Source: a virus. Taken from it: 49,364 nucleotides of DNA. The position numbers and the translations under genes were made by a program. The notes beneath the pieces were generated by a model. The model did not search any database and was not told where the DNA came from. It saw only the letters and a program-made list of their open reading frames with translations. Of the stretch, positions 24,065 through 33,701 are shown in pieces; position 1 is the first letter of the stretch; every line of letters begins with the position of its first letter. The stretch lies in IMG/VR virus record IMGVR_UViG_3300034092_000254, positions 1-49,364 of that record, one strand, 5' to 3'.

Positions 24065-27000
24065 ATGGCAAAAGACGAATGGTCGGTTGTTTCCGAAACT
24101 CCAGTCGGTGCAGCCGATAGTTCTGGCTGGGAAGTTGCGTCTGAAACTCCTATTGCCGCTGCCCCTGCCGTTGCCCCTACGCAACAAATGACGCCCCAGC
24201 AGATGGAGCGTTTTGTAAAACCTGCGCAACCAGTACAGCAAACGCCAGCGGCTCAGCCTTTCTTGCCCCCACCCGTGCCTAAAGCGGAGCCTGACAGAAG
24301 TTTTTCTCCTCTTGAAGAAGCTAAAAAAGGCGCAGTTGGCGCGGCTACTGTTGGCATCCCAAGCTCGGTTGAGCAGTTTAAATTAGCCGGTAGTGCTGAA
24401 GTTCTTGGTAACACCATCCAACGCTTAGAGTTGCTGGACAAGATTGATAAAGGGGAAATTAAATCTCCTAACGAGTTACCTCGTGACCCACAAGCACGTA
24501 TGTATTTTGCCTCTAACCCAGAGGTGCGTGGCCGACTGCGTCAAGCAATTAATAATGACCTAACCAAAGATCAAACATTTGTAAACACCTCTCTTGGTTT
24601 ACTTGAGCAATACAAGCGTGAAGGTAAGAAATACGAAGGCCGCCAAGAGAAAGTGCTAGAGAGCGAAAGCGCCGCAGACTTTGGTAATTGGCTGTCTAAA
24701 AACATTGGCTCGGGCGCTGTCTACGCTATACCTTCTATCATTGCCGCTATTACCGCAAAACAACCGGGTCTGCTAACTGTCGGCACGGGTATGGGTTATA
24801 CCGAGGCGGTTAACAATCGTCTAGATGCACTGGCCAAGGAACTGCAAACCCTACCGCCTGAGCAAAGAGCCGCTCGTGTAGCTCAAAGGCTACAAGAAAC
24901 TAACGATGTAAACACAGCCATTGCTGTAGCTTCTGGTGCACTAGATACAGTGCTTGGCCCTGCCGCTTCTATTGCTAAGCAAGGCATTAAGAGCTCAATC
25001 CAAGGCATGGGCCGTAGGGGTGCGGCCAAAGAAGCTATTAAAGAACTGCCTAAACAAGCTGGGCAAGAGTTTGTAGCTGGTAGCGCTCAAGAAGCCGCGC
25101 AAATTGCGGGTAAAGTTAATGTTGGCGAGCGCGATAAGTTTGCCACAATGGAGACCGCCAAAGATGTTTTGGAATCTGGACTCGCCGAAGCCGCTGGTTC
25201 TCTTGGCCCAACCGCTGGTATGGGCGCACTGCGTGTAGCTGCAACACCAAAAGCTGAAGCACCTGTTACGGAAAAAGTTGAACCTACTTTAGACCCATGG
25301 ACGGTAGAAGAAGAAACCCCCCTAGCTCCTGTTAATAAGCGCCAAGCACTCAAAGATGCTTTAGCTAAACGCATGAAGCCTGCGGTAGAAGAACAACCTG
25401 CGGCAGAGGTACAACCTGCGCCCCCTACGGTGGTATCGGAAGCTGCTCCTACTGAAGTAACTCCAGAAGTACAACCTGCGCCCTCCCCAGAGCTTGAAGC
25501 ACTTGTAGCAAAATACAAGAAGCGGGGCTACATGCCCGAAGACGCCGCTACACTAGCGCGTAACGAGATTGAGGAAGCAAATGCGCCTATTGAAGAGGGA
25601 GCAAAAGATGTTACAGAACCTATCAGTAAAGCAGGTGGAGAGAGCCCTGCGCTACCTGCACAATCAGCCGACAACGTTCCCGCCACCACAGGAGTTGGAG
25701 AAGCTAAACGAGATGGAGTGGTTCCTGTTAGAGCGGATGTTGCAAAGCCTGTTGAAAGAGAAAGAGCTAAGCCCGTTGCAGTAACAGACGCAGATATAAC
25801 GGACACTGTAAAGTATTATGAAAAACGAAATGAATTTCTTAAACAGCTTGATGAAGCAAGCGAAGAAAGCTCGGCTCTATTAGACAAACTAATTGATTTA
25901 GATAGTGTTCGCGCAGCAGACGTTTTAGACGACAATGGCAAACCGTTAGTTCTTGATGAAAACGGTAACTATGATTCAGACAAAAAATACGAAGCTGTAA
26001 AAACTTTAGAAGCCAAGCGTAATGAGGCTTCAGCTAAATTTGATGCTGCTATTCAACAACTTGATGAACTTGATGCCGCTAGAGAAGTAGCAAAGAAAAC
26101 CCTTGTAGAAACTAAAGGAGCCGACGTTGGCACTAAGACCCCTAAAACCGTCCAAACAAAAGAAGAAGGACAAAAAGCACCAGCAGCCGGAGCAGTAACC
26201 GGCAAGCAACGTGGTCGGCCAAAGGCTGACATTACTGAAGAGAAGCGTGCGGAGAAAGAAAAAGCTCGTACCGAAGGCCGTGCTGAGTACATGAAGGGCG
26301 AGCGTGCTCTACCTAAACTTCAGACCCAACTGGAAGAAGCCGCTACCCCTGTTGACGAGACTAAGTTTGCCGACGACTTAGATTTAACAGTTGCCCAAGA
26401 CGAGAAGCGTGCGCTTAAGCGAGACACCATCAATGCAATGATGGACTTGGAAACTAAGCACCGTGGTACTGCTCTGGGTAAACGGGTCAAAGCCGCACTT
26501 GCTGATCGCACAAAGATTTCTCAAAGAGACTATGACGATGTGCAGGCTGGGCGCAAGTACAAATCTCAAGAGCGCGTAAACAAAAGCTCTGCAAGTAACG
26601 AAGAAGTCGAAGCCGCAGACGAAGGGTTTAAGAAAGCTAAGAACGCCGCGCAAGCTGTGGGTCAAGTCATTAAGACGGGAACTGGCATGCAAAAGTTCTT
26701 GGCCAAGCGCCTTCGTGGACTGGTCAATGGTGTTAAGTTTGTTGTAGTTGAAGAGACCGACCCCCTACCAGAACAACTGTCCCGCCATCAAGAGGCTTGG
26801 GGCAATGACAACTCCCGTGCTCGTGGTGTGTATTTTGAGAACACAGCTACCGGTGAAAAGATTATCTACGTGCGCGGTTCTAGCGCGGGTGACTTCCAAG
26901 GTATCAATAACACCACAGTACTGCATGAGTTACTGCATGCTGCAACGCAACAAAAACTTGAGCTAGCTCTTCTTGCGGTTCAACGTGGGTTCTCAGGTGA

Positions 27001-30000
27001 CGCTAAGTTAACTCGTGCGTACAACAAACTCCTTGACGTGATGAACAACGCAAAGGATGAGTACAACCGACTGTCTAACTTGGGCGAACTGCCCACGGAT
27101 ATTTACTATCTGAAGACTGTGTCTGGTGTGTTTAGCAACCCGCACGAGTTTGTTTCTTACGGCATGACCGACCCCTATTTTCAAAAGTTCCTGATGGGCG
27201 CTTATGGCTTTGAGGAAGACACAGGTCTGTTCAACCAATTTGTAGACGCAATCCGTGAACTGCTTGGCATGGGGCTTGACTCCATCAATGCTCTGTCTGA
27301 CTTAATTCTTGTTACGGATGAAATCTTGACGGCTAAGCTGACGCCGACAATGAAGATGATTGTTAAGGCTGACAAAGCCAACGCAGTCCGTGAAGGTCGT
27401 GGCGAGAAAGTTTCTGCGTCTAAAGCTAAAGCTAAGGCCAACGCCAACGCTAAAAAGATTACCGCTGCTGAGAAAAAAATCCTGCGCAGCAAAGAAGCGC
27501 AAGATGTAGTCGACGGCATTGACACAATGGTTAAGCTACGCGACCCGCAGATTTTCTTGGACACTCTTGCGTCTATGTGGTACGGGCTAAACGTAACAAA
27601 ACTAAAAGCGTTGATGCCTTCTATTCAAACCAACATATTGGCTGAGTGGGGCACTAATCTTGGCATTAAACACATGGACAAAACATGGCGTGCAATGGAA
27701 GATATGAGTGCTATGCGCATGAAGATGCTTGGTGGTGCTTCAGATGTAGTAAACAAATGGCTTAATGTACAACCCGGTTTGTACGGCAAACTTATTAAAG
27801 GCAAGAAGAATGAACTTGCTGAATTATCTGCTGTGATGCACTACGCCACGGACAAGAGCATTGACCCTGCTACAAACAAGAAAGACGCTACACTTAACAA
27901 GATGTGGGATGGCCTGAGCGATACAGCCAAAGAAATCTACGTTGATGTGCGCGACTACTATAAATCTAACTTTGACTTGTACCGCTTGTTGCTCAATGCC
28001 CGCATAGATGCAATGAAGATCCCCGGTGATGCCGCTGACCCTGATACACCCAAGGGCAAGCTAATGGCTGAGATTAAGAAGATGTACGAGACGGCTAAGG
28101 GTCTATCTCCATACTTCCCATTGATGCGTTACGGTGACTACTGGTTGCGTGTTGGCTCTGGCAAAAAGAAAGAGTTCTACATGTTTGAGAGCGTAGCCGA
28201 CCGTGAATTGTTTATGCGTCAGCGTGTTCGTGACTTACAAAAAGAAGGTGACACCCGCAGTCTGTCTGAGATGAAGGCCGATGAGGATATTGAAACCGGC
28301 AACGACTTAAAAGGTTTGCGCGATAAAAGTACGACTAACGACACTGCGCCTTTACTAAAACAAATCTTTGAGTTGATTGGTGACGGCATGAGTGAAGTCG
28401 ATGCCGAGGCGCTTAAGGATCAAATCTATCAGTTGTACTTGACTACGATGCCGGAGCAGAGTTTCCGTCGTCAGTTTATCCATCGTAAAGGCACTGCTGG
28501 TTTCTCGGGTGACGCACTGCGCAACTTTATTACGTCTTCCACCAATATGGCCAACCAACTTTCGCGGTTAAAGTACGGCCCAGTAATGCTTCGTGAAGTT
28601 GATGCTGCCAAAGAAAGTCTCAAGGGCAACCCTGATAAAGATAAATTGGAGATGCTGGTCAACGAGTTAGGTGAGCGTGTTCAGTTGGATGTTTACCCAC
28701 CTGCGGTAGATTCTTTTGCGCAAGGTGCGGCTAACGTTGCTAACAAAACAGCGTTCCTGTACTTTATGACTTCTGTGAAGACTGCTGTTGTTCAGTTTTC
28801 TTCGTTGCCTATTTTTGGCGCACCTGTCCTTATGTCTCGCCACAGTCCCGCCGGTGTAGTTGCTGAGATGGGCAAAATGATGTTGGTCTTCAACGACGTC
28901 GGCGTTATTGATAAAGATGGAAAACTCAGTCAAGTGTCCTTGGCAAACTCCCGTCGCGTTAAGATGAATGAGGAAGAGCAACGGGCTATTGAAGCAATGA
29001 CAGACCGTGGTGTCAGTGAGATCACGATGGCCTATGATTTGATGGATCGCCGCAAGACTCCGTCAACTAAATACTCTGGTGCGTGGAAGACTGCAACTAA
29101 CATGATGGGTGGCTTGTTCCACCACGTTGAGCGTTTGAACCGTGAAGTCATGTTTATGACCTCGTTCCGTTTGAGCCGTAAGCCCGGGCCAAATCAACTA
29201 TCTTTTGATGACGCGGTCGAACAAGCGGTTAAGGATACTTACGATGCTCTTGGTAACTTCTCTGAGCAAAACCGTCCACGCATGATGCGCGGCCCAGCCG
29301 GTCGTACGCTATTGCAATTTAAGACTTTCCCTCTTTTCGTAACTACATACCTAACCCGTAATGGCTATCGTGCTATGGCTGGTATGGATGCGGCGGCTAA
29401 GAAAGAAGCGGCTACTCAATTGTTTGGCACTTTGTTTATGTCTGGCTTGTTAGCTGGCTACGTTGGTGTCCCGGGTATCAGTGCGGCTATGGGTGCTATC
29501 CAAGGCATTATCAATTCAATGCGCGATGAAGATGATGAAGACCCGTTAGAAGAGCGCGACCTTGAGTTCTGGTTCCGCAGTGTGTTTATTCCTGAGTTCT
29601 TTGGTGAAGCTCAGATTGGTGGAAACAAAATCAGTGACATCATTGACTCCGGTTTGATTGACACTATCTCGGGCTACAACATGTCTAATAGCTTGTCGAT
29701 GAATAACATGTGGTTCCCAGACTTAAAAGAGCAACGCACTCTTGAAGACACAGTGCGGGAATACGCATTGTCGTTGGCAGGGCCGTTTGCTAGTTTGACA
29801 TTAAATCAAATACCTTCAGCTATCCGGCTACTGCAAGAGGGTAAAACCATGCAAGGCTTGGAAAGACTTCTCCCCGCCGCTTTGCGTCAGCCGTTGACTG
29901 CGGTTCGGTATAGCGAAGAAGGTGCTACAACAAGTACAGGCGCGGTTATTAGAGAGCCTGAAGAGTTTACAAAGGCGCAACTACTTGCTCAAGCAGCCGG

Positions 30001-30349
30001 TGCACGGACTACAGGTTTGGCCTCTGCGCAAGAAGCTAACTTCAAAGCCAACGCACTTAAAGCTAAAGTGATAATTGAAAAAGGCAAGCTCGTTAATCGT
30101 GTTGACCTAGAAGCTACACGAGGCGATGACGAAGCCTTTGATGACGCACTGGAAAAACTAATCGCGTTTGGTGCGCGTAACCCACAAGCTAGGATTGATG
30201 GTGCAGATTTGAGCAAGTTAGTTCAAGCGCGTATATCTAAGCGTGCTAAGGCCGATCGTGGGTTTGATGTGGACAAGAAGTTCTACCCATACTTGGAACA
30301 GTTGCTTGAATCCTCTCGTGAGAAGCTCGAAAGAGAAGCGGCGAAATAA
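24065..30349 (+). CDS. Giant (2094 aa) polyvalent-type ejection protein with HExxH metalloprotease motif
   Basis: The N-terminus is low-complexity with Pro-rich linkers. Residues about 212-370 carry hydrophobic helices (AIPSIIAAITAKQPGLLTVG) and a KEAIKELPKQAGQEFVAG segment. A charged, disordered stretch follows, then NNTTVLHELLHAATQQKLEL with HELLH at residues 954-958, a zincin-type active site. The C-terminal half is helical, with a hydrophobic stretch near 1785-1818 (FGTLFMSGLLAGYVGVPG). This layout matches large polyvalent or internal proteins of podovirus-like phages, which enter the host with the DNA. Peptidase activity is predicted from the motif only. It is the last gene of the + strand half. 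Confidence 0.75.
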   Translation: MAKDEWSVVSETPVGAADSSGWEVASETPIAAAPAVAPTQQMTPQQMERFVKPAQPVQQTPAAQPFLPPPVPKAEPDRSFSPLEEAKKGAVGAATVGIPSSVEQFKLAGSAEVLGNTIQRLELLDKIDKGEIKSPNELPRDPQARMYFASNPEVRGRLRQAINNDLTKDQTFVNTSLGLLEQYKREGKKYEGRQEKVLESESAADFGNWLSKNIGSGAVYAIPSIIAAITAKQPGLLTVGTGMGYTEAVNNRLDALAKELQTLPPEQRAARVAQRLQETNDVNTAIAVASGALDTVLGPAASIAKQGIKSSIQGMGRRGAAKEAIKELPKQAGQEFVAGSAQEAAQIAGKVNVGERDKFATMETAKDVLESGLAEAAGSLGPTAGMGALRVAATPKAEAPVTEKVEPTLDPWTVEEETPLAPVNKRQALKDALAKRMKPAVEEQPAAEVQPAPPTVVSEAAPTEVTPEVQPAPSPELEALVAKYKKRGYMPEDAATLARNEIEEANAPIEEGAKDVTEPISKAGGESPALPAQSADNVPATTGVGEAKRDGVVPVRADVAKPVERERAKPVAVTDADITDTVKYYEKRNEFLKQLDEASEESSALLDKLIDLDSVRAADVLDDNGKPLVLDENGNYDSDKKYEAVKTLEAKRNEASAKFDAAIQQLDELDAAREVAKKTLVETKGADVGTKTPKTVQTKEEGQKAPAAGAVTGKQRGRPKADITEEKRAEKEKARTEGRAEYMKGERALPKLQTQLEEAATPVDETKFADDLDLTVAQDEKRALKRDTINAMMDLETKHRGTALGKRVKAALADRTKISQRDYDDVQAGRKYKSQERVNKSSASNEEVEAADEGFKKAKNAAQAVGQVIKTGTGMQKFLAKRLRGLVNGVKFVVVEETDPLPEQLSRHQEAWGNDNSRARGVYFENTATGEKIIYVRGSSAGDFQGINNTTVLHELLHAATQQKLELALLAVQRGFSGDAKLTRAYNKLLDVMNNAKDEYNRLSNLGELPTDIYYLKTVSGVFSNPHEFVSYGMTDPYFQKFLMGAYGFEEDTGLFNQFVDAIRELLGMGLDSINALSDLILVTDEILTAKLTPTMKMIVKADKANAVREGRGEKVSASKAKAKANANAKKITAAEKKILRSKEAQDVVDGIDTMVKLRDPQIFLDTLASMWYGLNVTKLKALMPSIQTNILAEWGTNLGIKHMDKTWRAMEDMSAMRMKMLGGASDVVNKWLNVQPGLYGKLIKGKKNELAELSAVMHYATDKSIDPATNKKDATLNKMWDGLSDTAKEIYVDVRDYYKSNFDLYRLLLNARIDAMKIPGDAADPDTPKGKLMAEIKKMYETAKGLSPYFPLMRYGDYWLRVGSGKKKEFYMFESVADRELFMRQRVRDLQKEGDTRSLSEMKADEDIETGNDLKGLRDKSTTNDTAPLLKQIFELIGDGMSEVDAEALKDQIYQLYLTTMPEQSFRRQFIHRKGTAGFSGDALRNFITSSTNMANQLSRLKYGPVMLREVDAAKESLKGNPDKDKLEMLVNELGERVQLDVYPPAVDSFAQGAANVANKTAFLYFMTSVKTAVVQFSSLPIFGAPVLMSRHSPAGVVAEMGKMMLVFNDVGVIDKDGKLSQVSLANSRRVKMNEEEQRAIEAMTDRGVSEITMAYDLMDRRKTPSTKYSGAWKTATNMMGGLFHHVERLNREVMFMTSFRLSRKPGPNQLSFDDAVEQAVKDTYDALGNFSEQNRPRMMRGPAGRTLLQFKTFPLFVTTYLTRNGYRAMAGMDAAAKKEAATQLFGTLFMSGLLAGYVGVPGISAAMGAIQGIINSMRDEDDEDPLEERDLEFWFRSVFIPEFFGEAQIGGNKISDIIDSGLIDTISGYNMSNSLSMNNMWFPDLKEQRTLEDTVREYALSLAGPFASLTLNQIPSAIRLLQEGKTMQGLERLLPAALRQPLTAVRYSEEGATTSTGAVIREPEEFTKAQLLAQAAGARTTGLASAQEANFKANALKAKVIIEKGKLVNRVDLEATRGDDEAFDDALEKLIAFGARNPQARIDGADLSKLVQARISKRAKADRGFDVDKKFYPYLEQLLESSREKLEREAAK

Positions 30350-30375
30350 AAAAACCCCCGGGGATTAGCCGGGGG
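30348..30375 (-). terminator. Rho-independent terminator at the convergent junction (minus strand)
   Basis: The arms cccccgg (30355-30361) and ccggggg (30369-30375) enclose a 7-nt loop. On the minus strand the stem is followed by seven T residues (30354-30348). It ends the minus-strand early transcript just before the oppositely oriented 3' end of the giant late gene. On the + strand the stem lacks a T-tract and would work less well. Confidence 0.85.
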
Positions 30376-30435
30376 TAAAAGGAGGGCAACCAAAATAAAC
30401 CGTCGGCAACTGCTTCCCGACAACTTAAGTTTAGC

Positions 30436-30630
30436 CTAAAGCCTCCACACTCGCAAACCTTTTATGCCGTCTTCTATGACTACTTTCGTAAGTAGATCCA
30501 TCTTTAGTCGGCGGGCCACTCGGTCAAGTTCCGCTTTAGCTTTCGCTGTATCAATGCAGGGTACAAAAAATGAGTACCCCTTGCGGAACTTAGCCCAGTT
30601 GACCTCATAGTGAACTGTCTCGATTTTCAT
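30436..30630 (-). CDS. Small hypothetical protein at the end of the replication operon
   Basis: A 64-residue protein (KIETVHYEVNWAKFRKGYSF...) overlapping the primase-helicase 3' end by 26 nt. It mixes beta and helix (FFVPCIDTAKAKAELDRVAR) and resembles small phage proteins of unknown function. It is the last gene before the terminator. Downstream, 30376-30435 holds no further ORF. Confidence 0.65.
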   Translation of the reverse strand: MKIETVHYEVNWAKFRKGYSFFVPCIDTAKAKAELDRVARRLKMDLLTKVVIEDGIKGLRVWRL

Positions 30631-33445
30631 CGGGTGTATCTATGTGAATAAAATCAGACCGAGACGCATCAAACATCAAGGCACGTACTGCGGGGGACAC
30701 AACCTTCATGCCCTTAGCCATACGCTTGTTGACTGCTTCTTTAAATACATTAGCCTCTTTTAACTCTTTAAGTAAATCTTTGTAGTTAATCTGACGCTGG
30801 ACGCAAAAGTCTTTAAACGACTTGGCCGCAATCCATAACAGTTTGGTATCCGGCTCGTAGCGTATAAGCAGTTCACCCTTTGGCTCCATAGTCGGCATAG
30901 GGATCATGTTGCTCCGTGCGTCATTCTCACCATTGACAACCAAAGCGTGGTTCATATTGCCGTTGATAAACTCACCAAGCGTAGAGGCAGGGTTGCTGAT
31001 TGGGGGCTTAATATCCTCACGCATCTCGCCGAGCATGCCTTTAAGCCAGTCGTACACAGCCTTCATGTCGTAGTCGTGCAGTTGCAGGTTCTTAGCGATT
31101 AGGCCACCGGCAATGTTACAAGCGGCTACGGCTGACCAGAAACGCTCACGCTGTGTGAACTTAACTTCTTTGTCGAGCTTAGCCTGAATCTTACGCACTA
31201 GGTCTTTGGCGTCTTCCAAGTTGTTGACGAGCCACTGAGCGTAGATTTCACCCGCATGCCCATAGTTCTCGCGCAGTTGGTGGTCAAACATTTGCTTGCC
31301 GACTTGCACGTCAATCAGGTTGTTAGGCTTGATCTCATACTCAAGTAGACGCATGGACTCACCATCGGGGGAATCTTTTGCCGCGCCAAGCTTTTGGTAG
31401 AAGCTAGCGTTTGAGGACGTTAAGGTCATCCCGTTCCAGCTAGTTAAGTTAACACGCTCTTCGTTGACCGAGCCACGCATCTTGTTCTTGCCCCGACCCT
31501 GCGAGATGCTGTACGACAGGTCAGAGAACTCCATAGGGCTGGTGTTCGTAATCTCGTCAATTGTGTTGGGCAGGTTGTTCATCACACCAAGCCTGTGCAT
31601 CTTCGCGTTGAACGTATCCTTCCAAATCGAGGCGTTCTTAACGGGGTGACCCCATACACTGTTGCACATAAACAACGCTGTCGACTTACCCGAACCTGAG
31701 CTACTGTGAATCAAGTTGATGATTGCACCAGACATACCTGTAAATTTCAACAGTGGTGAACCAAAGGCCGTCAGTGCCGCAAAAGCATGAGGCTCAAGGC
31801 CGGGCTGCGCGTACATGTTGAAGACTTCTTTCCACTTCTCAAAGTCACCGTGTTCGTTAAGGTGCTCGGCTACCGCCTTGGTAATGTGTGAGGGCGGGCT
31901 GTAATACACGCCGTCTTTTGTAATCTCTCTATCGCCAAGAATGAACTTGCTGTCGTTATCGACCCAACCAAACTGTGTTCTCATAATATCTGCCTTCCGC
32001 ATAACTTGTAAATTTTTAACTGCTGTAATCACATATACGCACATGAGGTCGACTTGCTTACTAAACAAGCCCACACCCTTAGACGCTAGTGCTTCCCGCA
32101 GTTTGTCTTTTGATGAAAGTACTCCGAGTGGGATTGCAAACTCTTTCATGCCGTCCCTTGGTAGGTGCAATCGGAATAGCAATGTCTCCCCAATATCGGG
32201 GTCTGTTAGCCGCTTGATGATGTATAGATCGTGCTCATACACAAGGTCTGGTTCTGCTTCGTCAGTTGCGGGTCTGCGGTAGATGCCGCCGTTCTTACCC
32301 CTGAAGAATGGGAATGGATACTCAGGTATGCGTACTGTCTCAACCTCACCGTCTTCGGCTTTGATTACAACATCGTAATCTTTGTCTTCGGCTTCCTCGA
32401 TCTCCACACCAAGCATGATTGGTGATTTGATCTTGCCCTTGTGTTTACACCCTTCGCAACCCGTGGGGTTCTGCTTCTCAAAGGTAGCGCAGTGATGCGG
32501 CCCACCCGTGCGTTGCAGGTCATCAACTTTGTACTCGGTCTTAAACCGGTCGTAGTCGGGATGCTCCGCAGACATTTTGTGTATTGCGGAATCTCGGTCG
32601 ATGCAAAAAGTTGCAATCGAAAGCGCTGAGCGCCATAAGTTGTAGTCGAGTGTGGCTTGATTCTCGTAGCAGTGCATCAGTTGGTTGCAACCTTCGCCCT
32701 GCGCTGATTTCAGCATTATTGTTTTAAACCGCTTCACCTTATTCTGCATCACCGATTCCATCAAAGGACTCATGGTGCGCGGTATAAAGTCTGGCCGCTC
32801 GTCTTCCGGTTCTGCATCCGGTGCGCCGAGTAGCTCTTTCACTTGTGCGTAGGTCATACGCTGAGTGACTTCGTTAAGAACCGTTACTTCTACCGGTTCA
32901 GCTTTAAAGTTGTATGTGCCGGGGACACGCAGTACTCTGGATGCTTCAAATACAGCAGGGTCAACAATGAATCCTTGCTCTACGCACAACTCACGAAGGC
33001 GGTTTGCAAGGGGTTCCCAATCTGTGCGAGTTATGGTCTCTTCTAGCAACCAGTATGCGTGGATGCCGTAGCCTGAACTAACTAAAATCGGTTGTGGTAA
33101 CCCTACGTTTTTACAGAACTTCTTAAACTCGGCAAGACCTGTGGCTTGGTCAATGTAACCTTTGATAACTCCCTTTTCATCGGGTACAGCCTTCGTGGGG
33201 CCGCAATCAATATCCATCCACAGTGCGCGAACATAGGCAACGTTTTCGTGTGTGCGGTTGTTGAGCGGGCCGAACTTGGCACAGCCAAAAAACACGTCGA
33301 ACTTGTTGCTTACTAGCGTCTCAATCTGCTCATTTACTTCTGCTCTTGTATCGTAAAACTTCTGATCTGGATACTTCCCTAGCCCAAACACACAGTACCG
33401 ACCCTCTGTGGGTAGTACGGCATCTAGCAGGTCAAAGTGGGACAT
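30605..33445 (-). CDS. Primase-helicase: AEP-type primase fused to DUF927-like ATPase
   Basis: A 946-residue protein predicted to synthesise primers and unwind DNA at the phage fork. The N-terminal part has LWMDID (Asp78, Asp80), SSGYGIHAYW (His129) and FEASRVLRVPGTYNFK, the motif order of archaeo-eukaryotic-type primase-polymerases. A putative zinc site follows (HHC at 317-319, C330, C333). The ATPase domain has Walker A HSSSGSGKST (580-589) and a Walker B-like NTIDEIT (about 627-633), with NSVWG and SISQGRGKNKMRG as in DUF927-type helicases. It follows the HTH gene by 4 nt. Confidence 0.8.
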   Translation of the reverse strand: MSHFDLLDAVLPTEGRYCVFGLGKYPDQKFYDTRAEVNEQIETLVSNKFDVFFGCAKFGPLNNRTHENVAYVRALWMDIDCGPTKAVPDEKGVIKGYIDQATGLAEFKKFCKNVGLPQPILVSSGYGIHAYWLLEETITRTDWEPLANRLRELCVEQGFIVDPAVFEASRVLRVPGTYNFKAEPVEVTVLNEVTQRMTYAQVKELLGAPDAEPEDERPDFIPRTMSPLMESVMQNKVKRFKTIMLKSAQGEGCNQLMHCYENQATLDYNLWRSALSIATFCIDRDSAIHKMSAEHPDYDRFKTEYKVDDLQRTGGPHHCATFEKQNPTGCEGCKHKGKIKSPIMLGVEIEEAEDKDYDVVIKAEDGEVETVRIPEYPFPFFRGKNGGIYRRPATDEAEPDLVYEHDLYIIKRLTDPDIGETLLFRLHLPRDGMKEFAIPLGVLSSKDKLREALASKGVGLFSKQVDLMCVYVITAVKNLQVMRKADIMRTQFGWVDNDSKFILGDREITKDGVYYSPPSHITKAVAEHLNEHGDFEKWKEVFNMYAQPGLEPHAFAALTAFGSPLLKFTGMSGAIINLIHSSSGSGKSTALFMCNSVWGHPVKNASIWKDTFNAKMHRLGVMNNLPNTIDEITNTSPMEFSDLSYSISQGRGKNKMRGSVNEERVNLTSWNGMTLTSSNASFYQKLGAAKDSPDGESMRLLEYEIKPNNLIDVQVGKQMFDHQLRENYGHAGEIYAQWLVNNLEDAKDLVRKIQAKLDKEVKFTQRERFWSAVAACNIAGGLIAKNLQLHDYDMKAVYDWLKGMLGEMREDIKPPISNPASTLGEFINGNMNHALVVNGENDARSNMIPMPTMEPKGELLIRYEPDTKLLWIAAKSFKDFCVQRQINYKDLLKELKEANVFKEAVNKRMAKGMKVVSPAVRALMFDASRSDFIHIDTPDENRDSSL

Positions 33446-33449
33446 TTAT

Positions 33450-33698
33450 TTATTTCAGTTGGTGGTGGGCTTTAAGGTGGAGTATGTAATCGCTAATCGC
33501 TTGATCGTAAGAATGAAAGGGGACTGAGTCCCCCTTAAACCAATTGTAGATAGTCATTCGGGTTACCCCAAAGTCATCTGCAATCTTGCTAACGCTTATG
33601 TTTTCGCGGATACATACACGACCCAAGGCCACACCCAGAGACTTGACGCTTGCTTTTTTATTTGCGTGCACCAAGCTCTGGCTATAACCATAGGTCAT
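33450..33698 (-). CDS. Small helix-turn-helix DNA-binding protein
   Basis: An 82-residue protein with a good Shine-Dalgarno (GAGGAG on the minus strand). The central VSKIADDFGVTRMTIYNWFK is a textbook helix-turn-helix of the Cro/transposase-like class (residues about 36-55). There is no dimerisation or cleavage domain, so it is a compact regulator or origin-binding protein rather than a LexA/CI-type repressor. It sits between the putative ssDNA-binding protein gene and the primase. It is the clearest HTH in the window and a possible binder of one of the palindromes reported here (inference). Confidence 0.75.
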   Translation of the reverse strand: MTYGYSQSLVHANKKASVKSLGVALGRVCIRENISVSKIADDFGVTRMTIYNWFKGDSVPFHSYDQAISDYILHLKAHHQLK

Positions 33699-33701
33699 GC
33701 G

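Noticed and set aside
30348-30375. Bidirectional terminator also ending the late + strand transcript
   Set aside because: The + strand side of the stem is followed by TAAAAGG, without a T-tract, so only the minus-strand function is supported.
31106-31120. CAATGTTA element inside the primase gene as a palindrome copy
   Set aside because: Only one half-site is present, with no symmetric arm.
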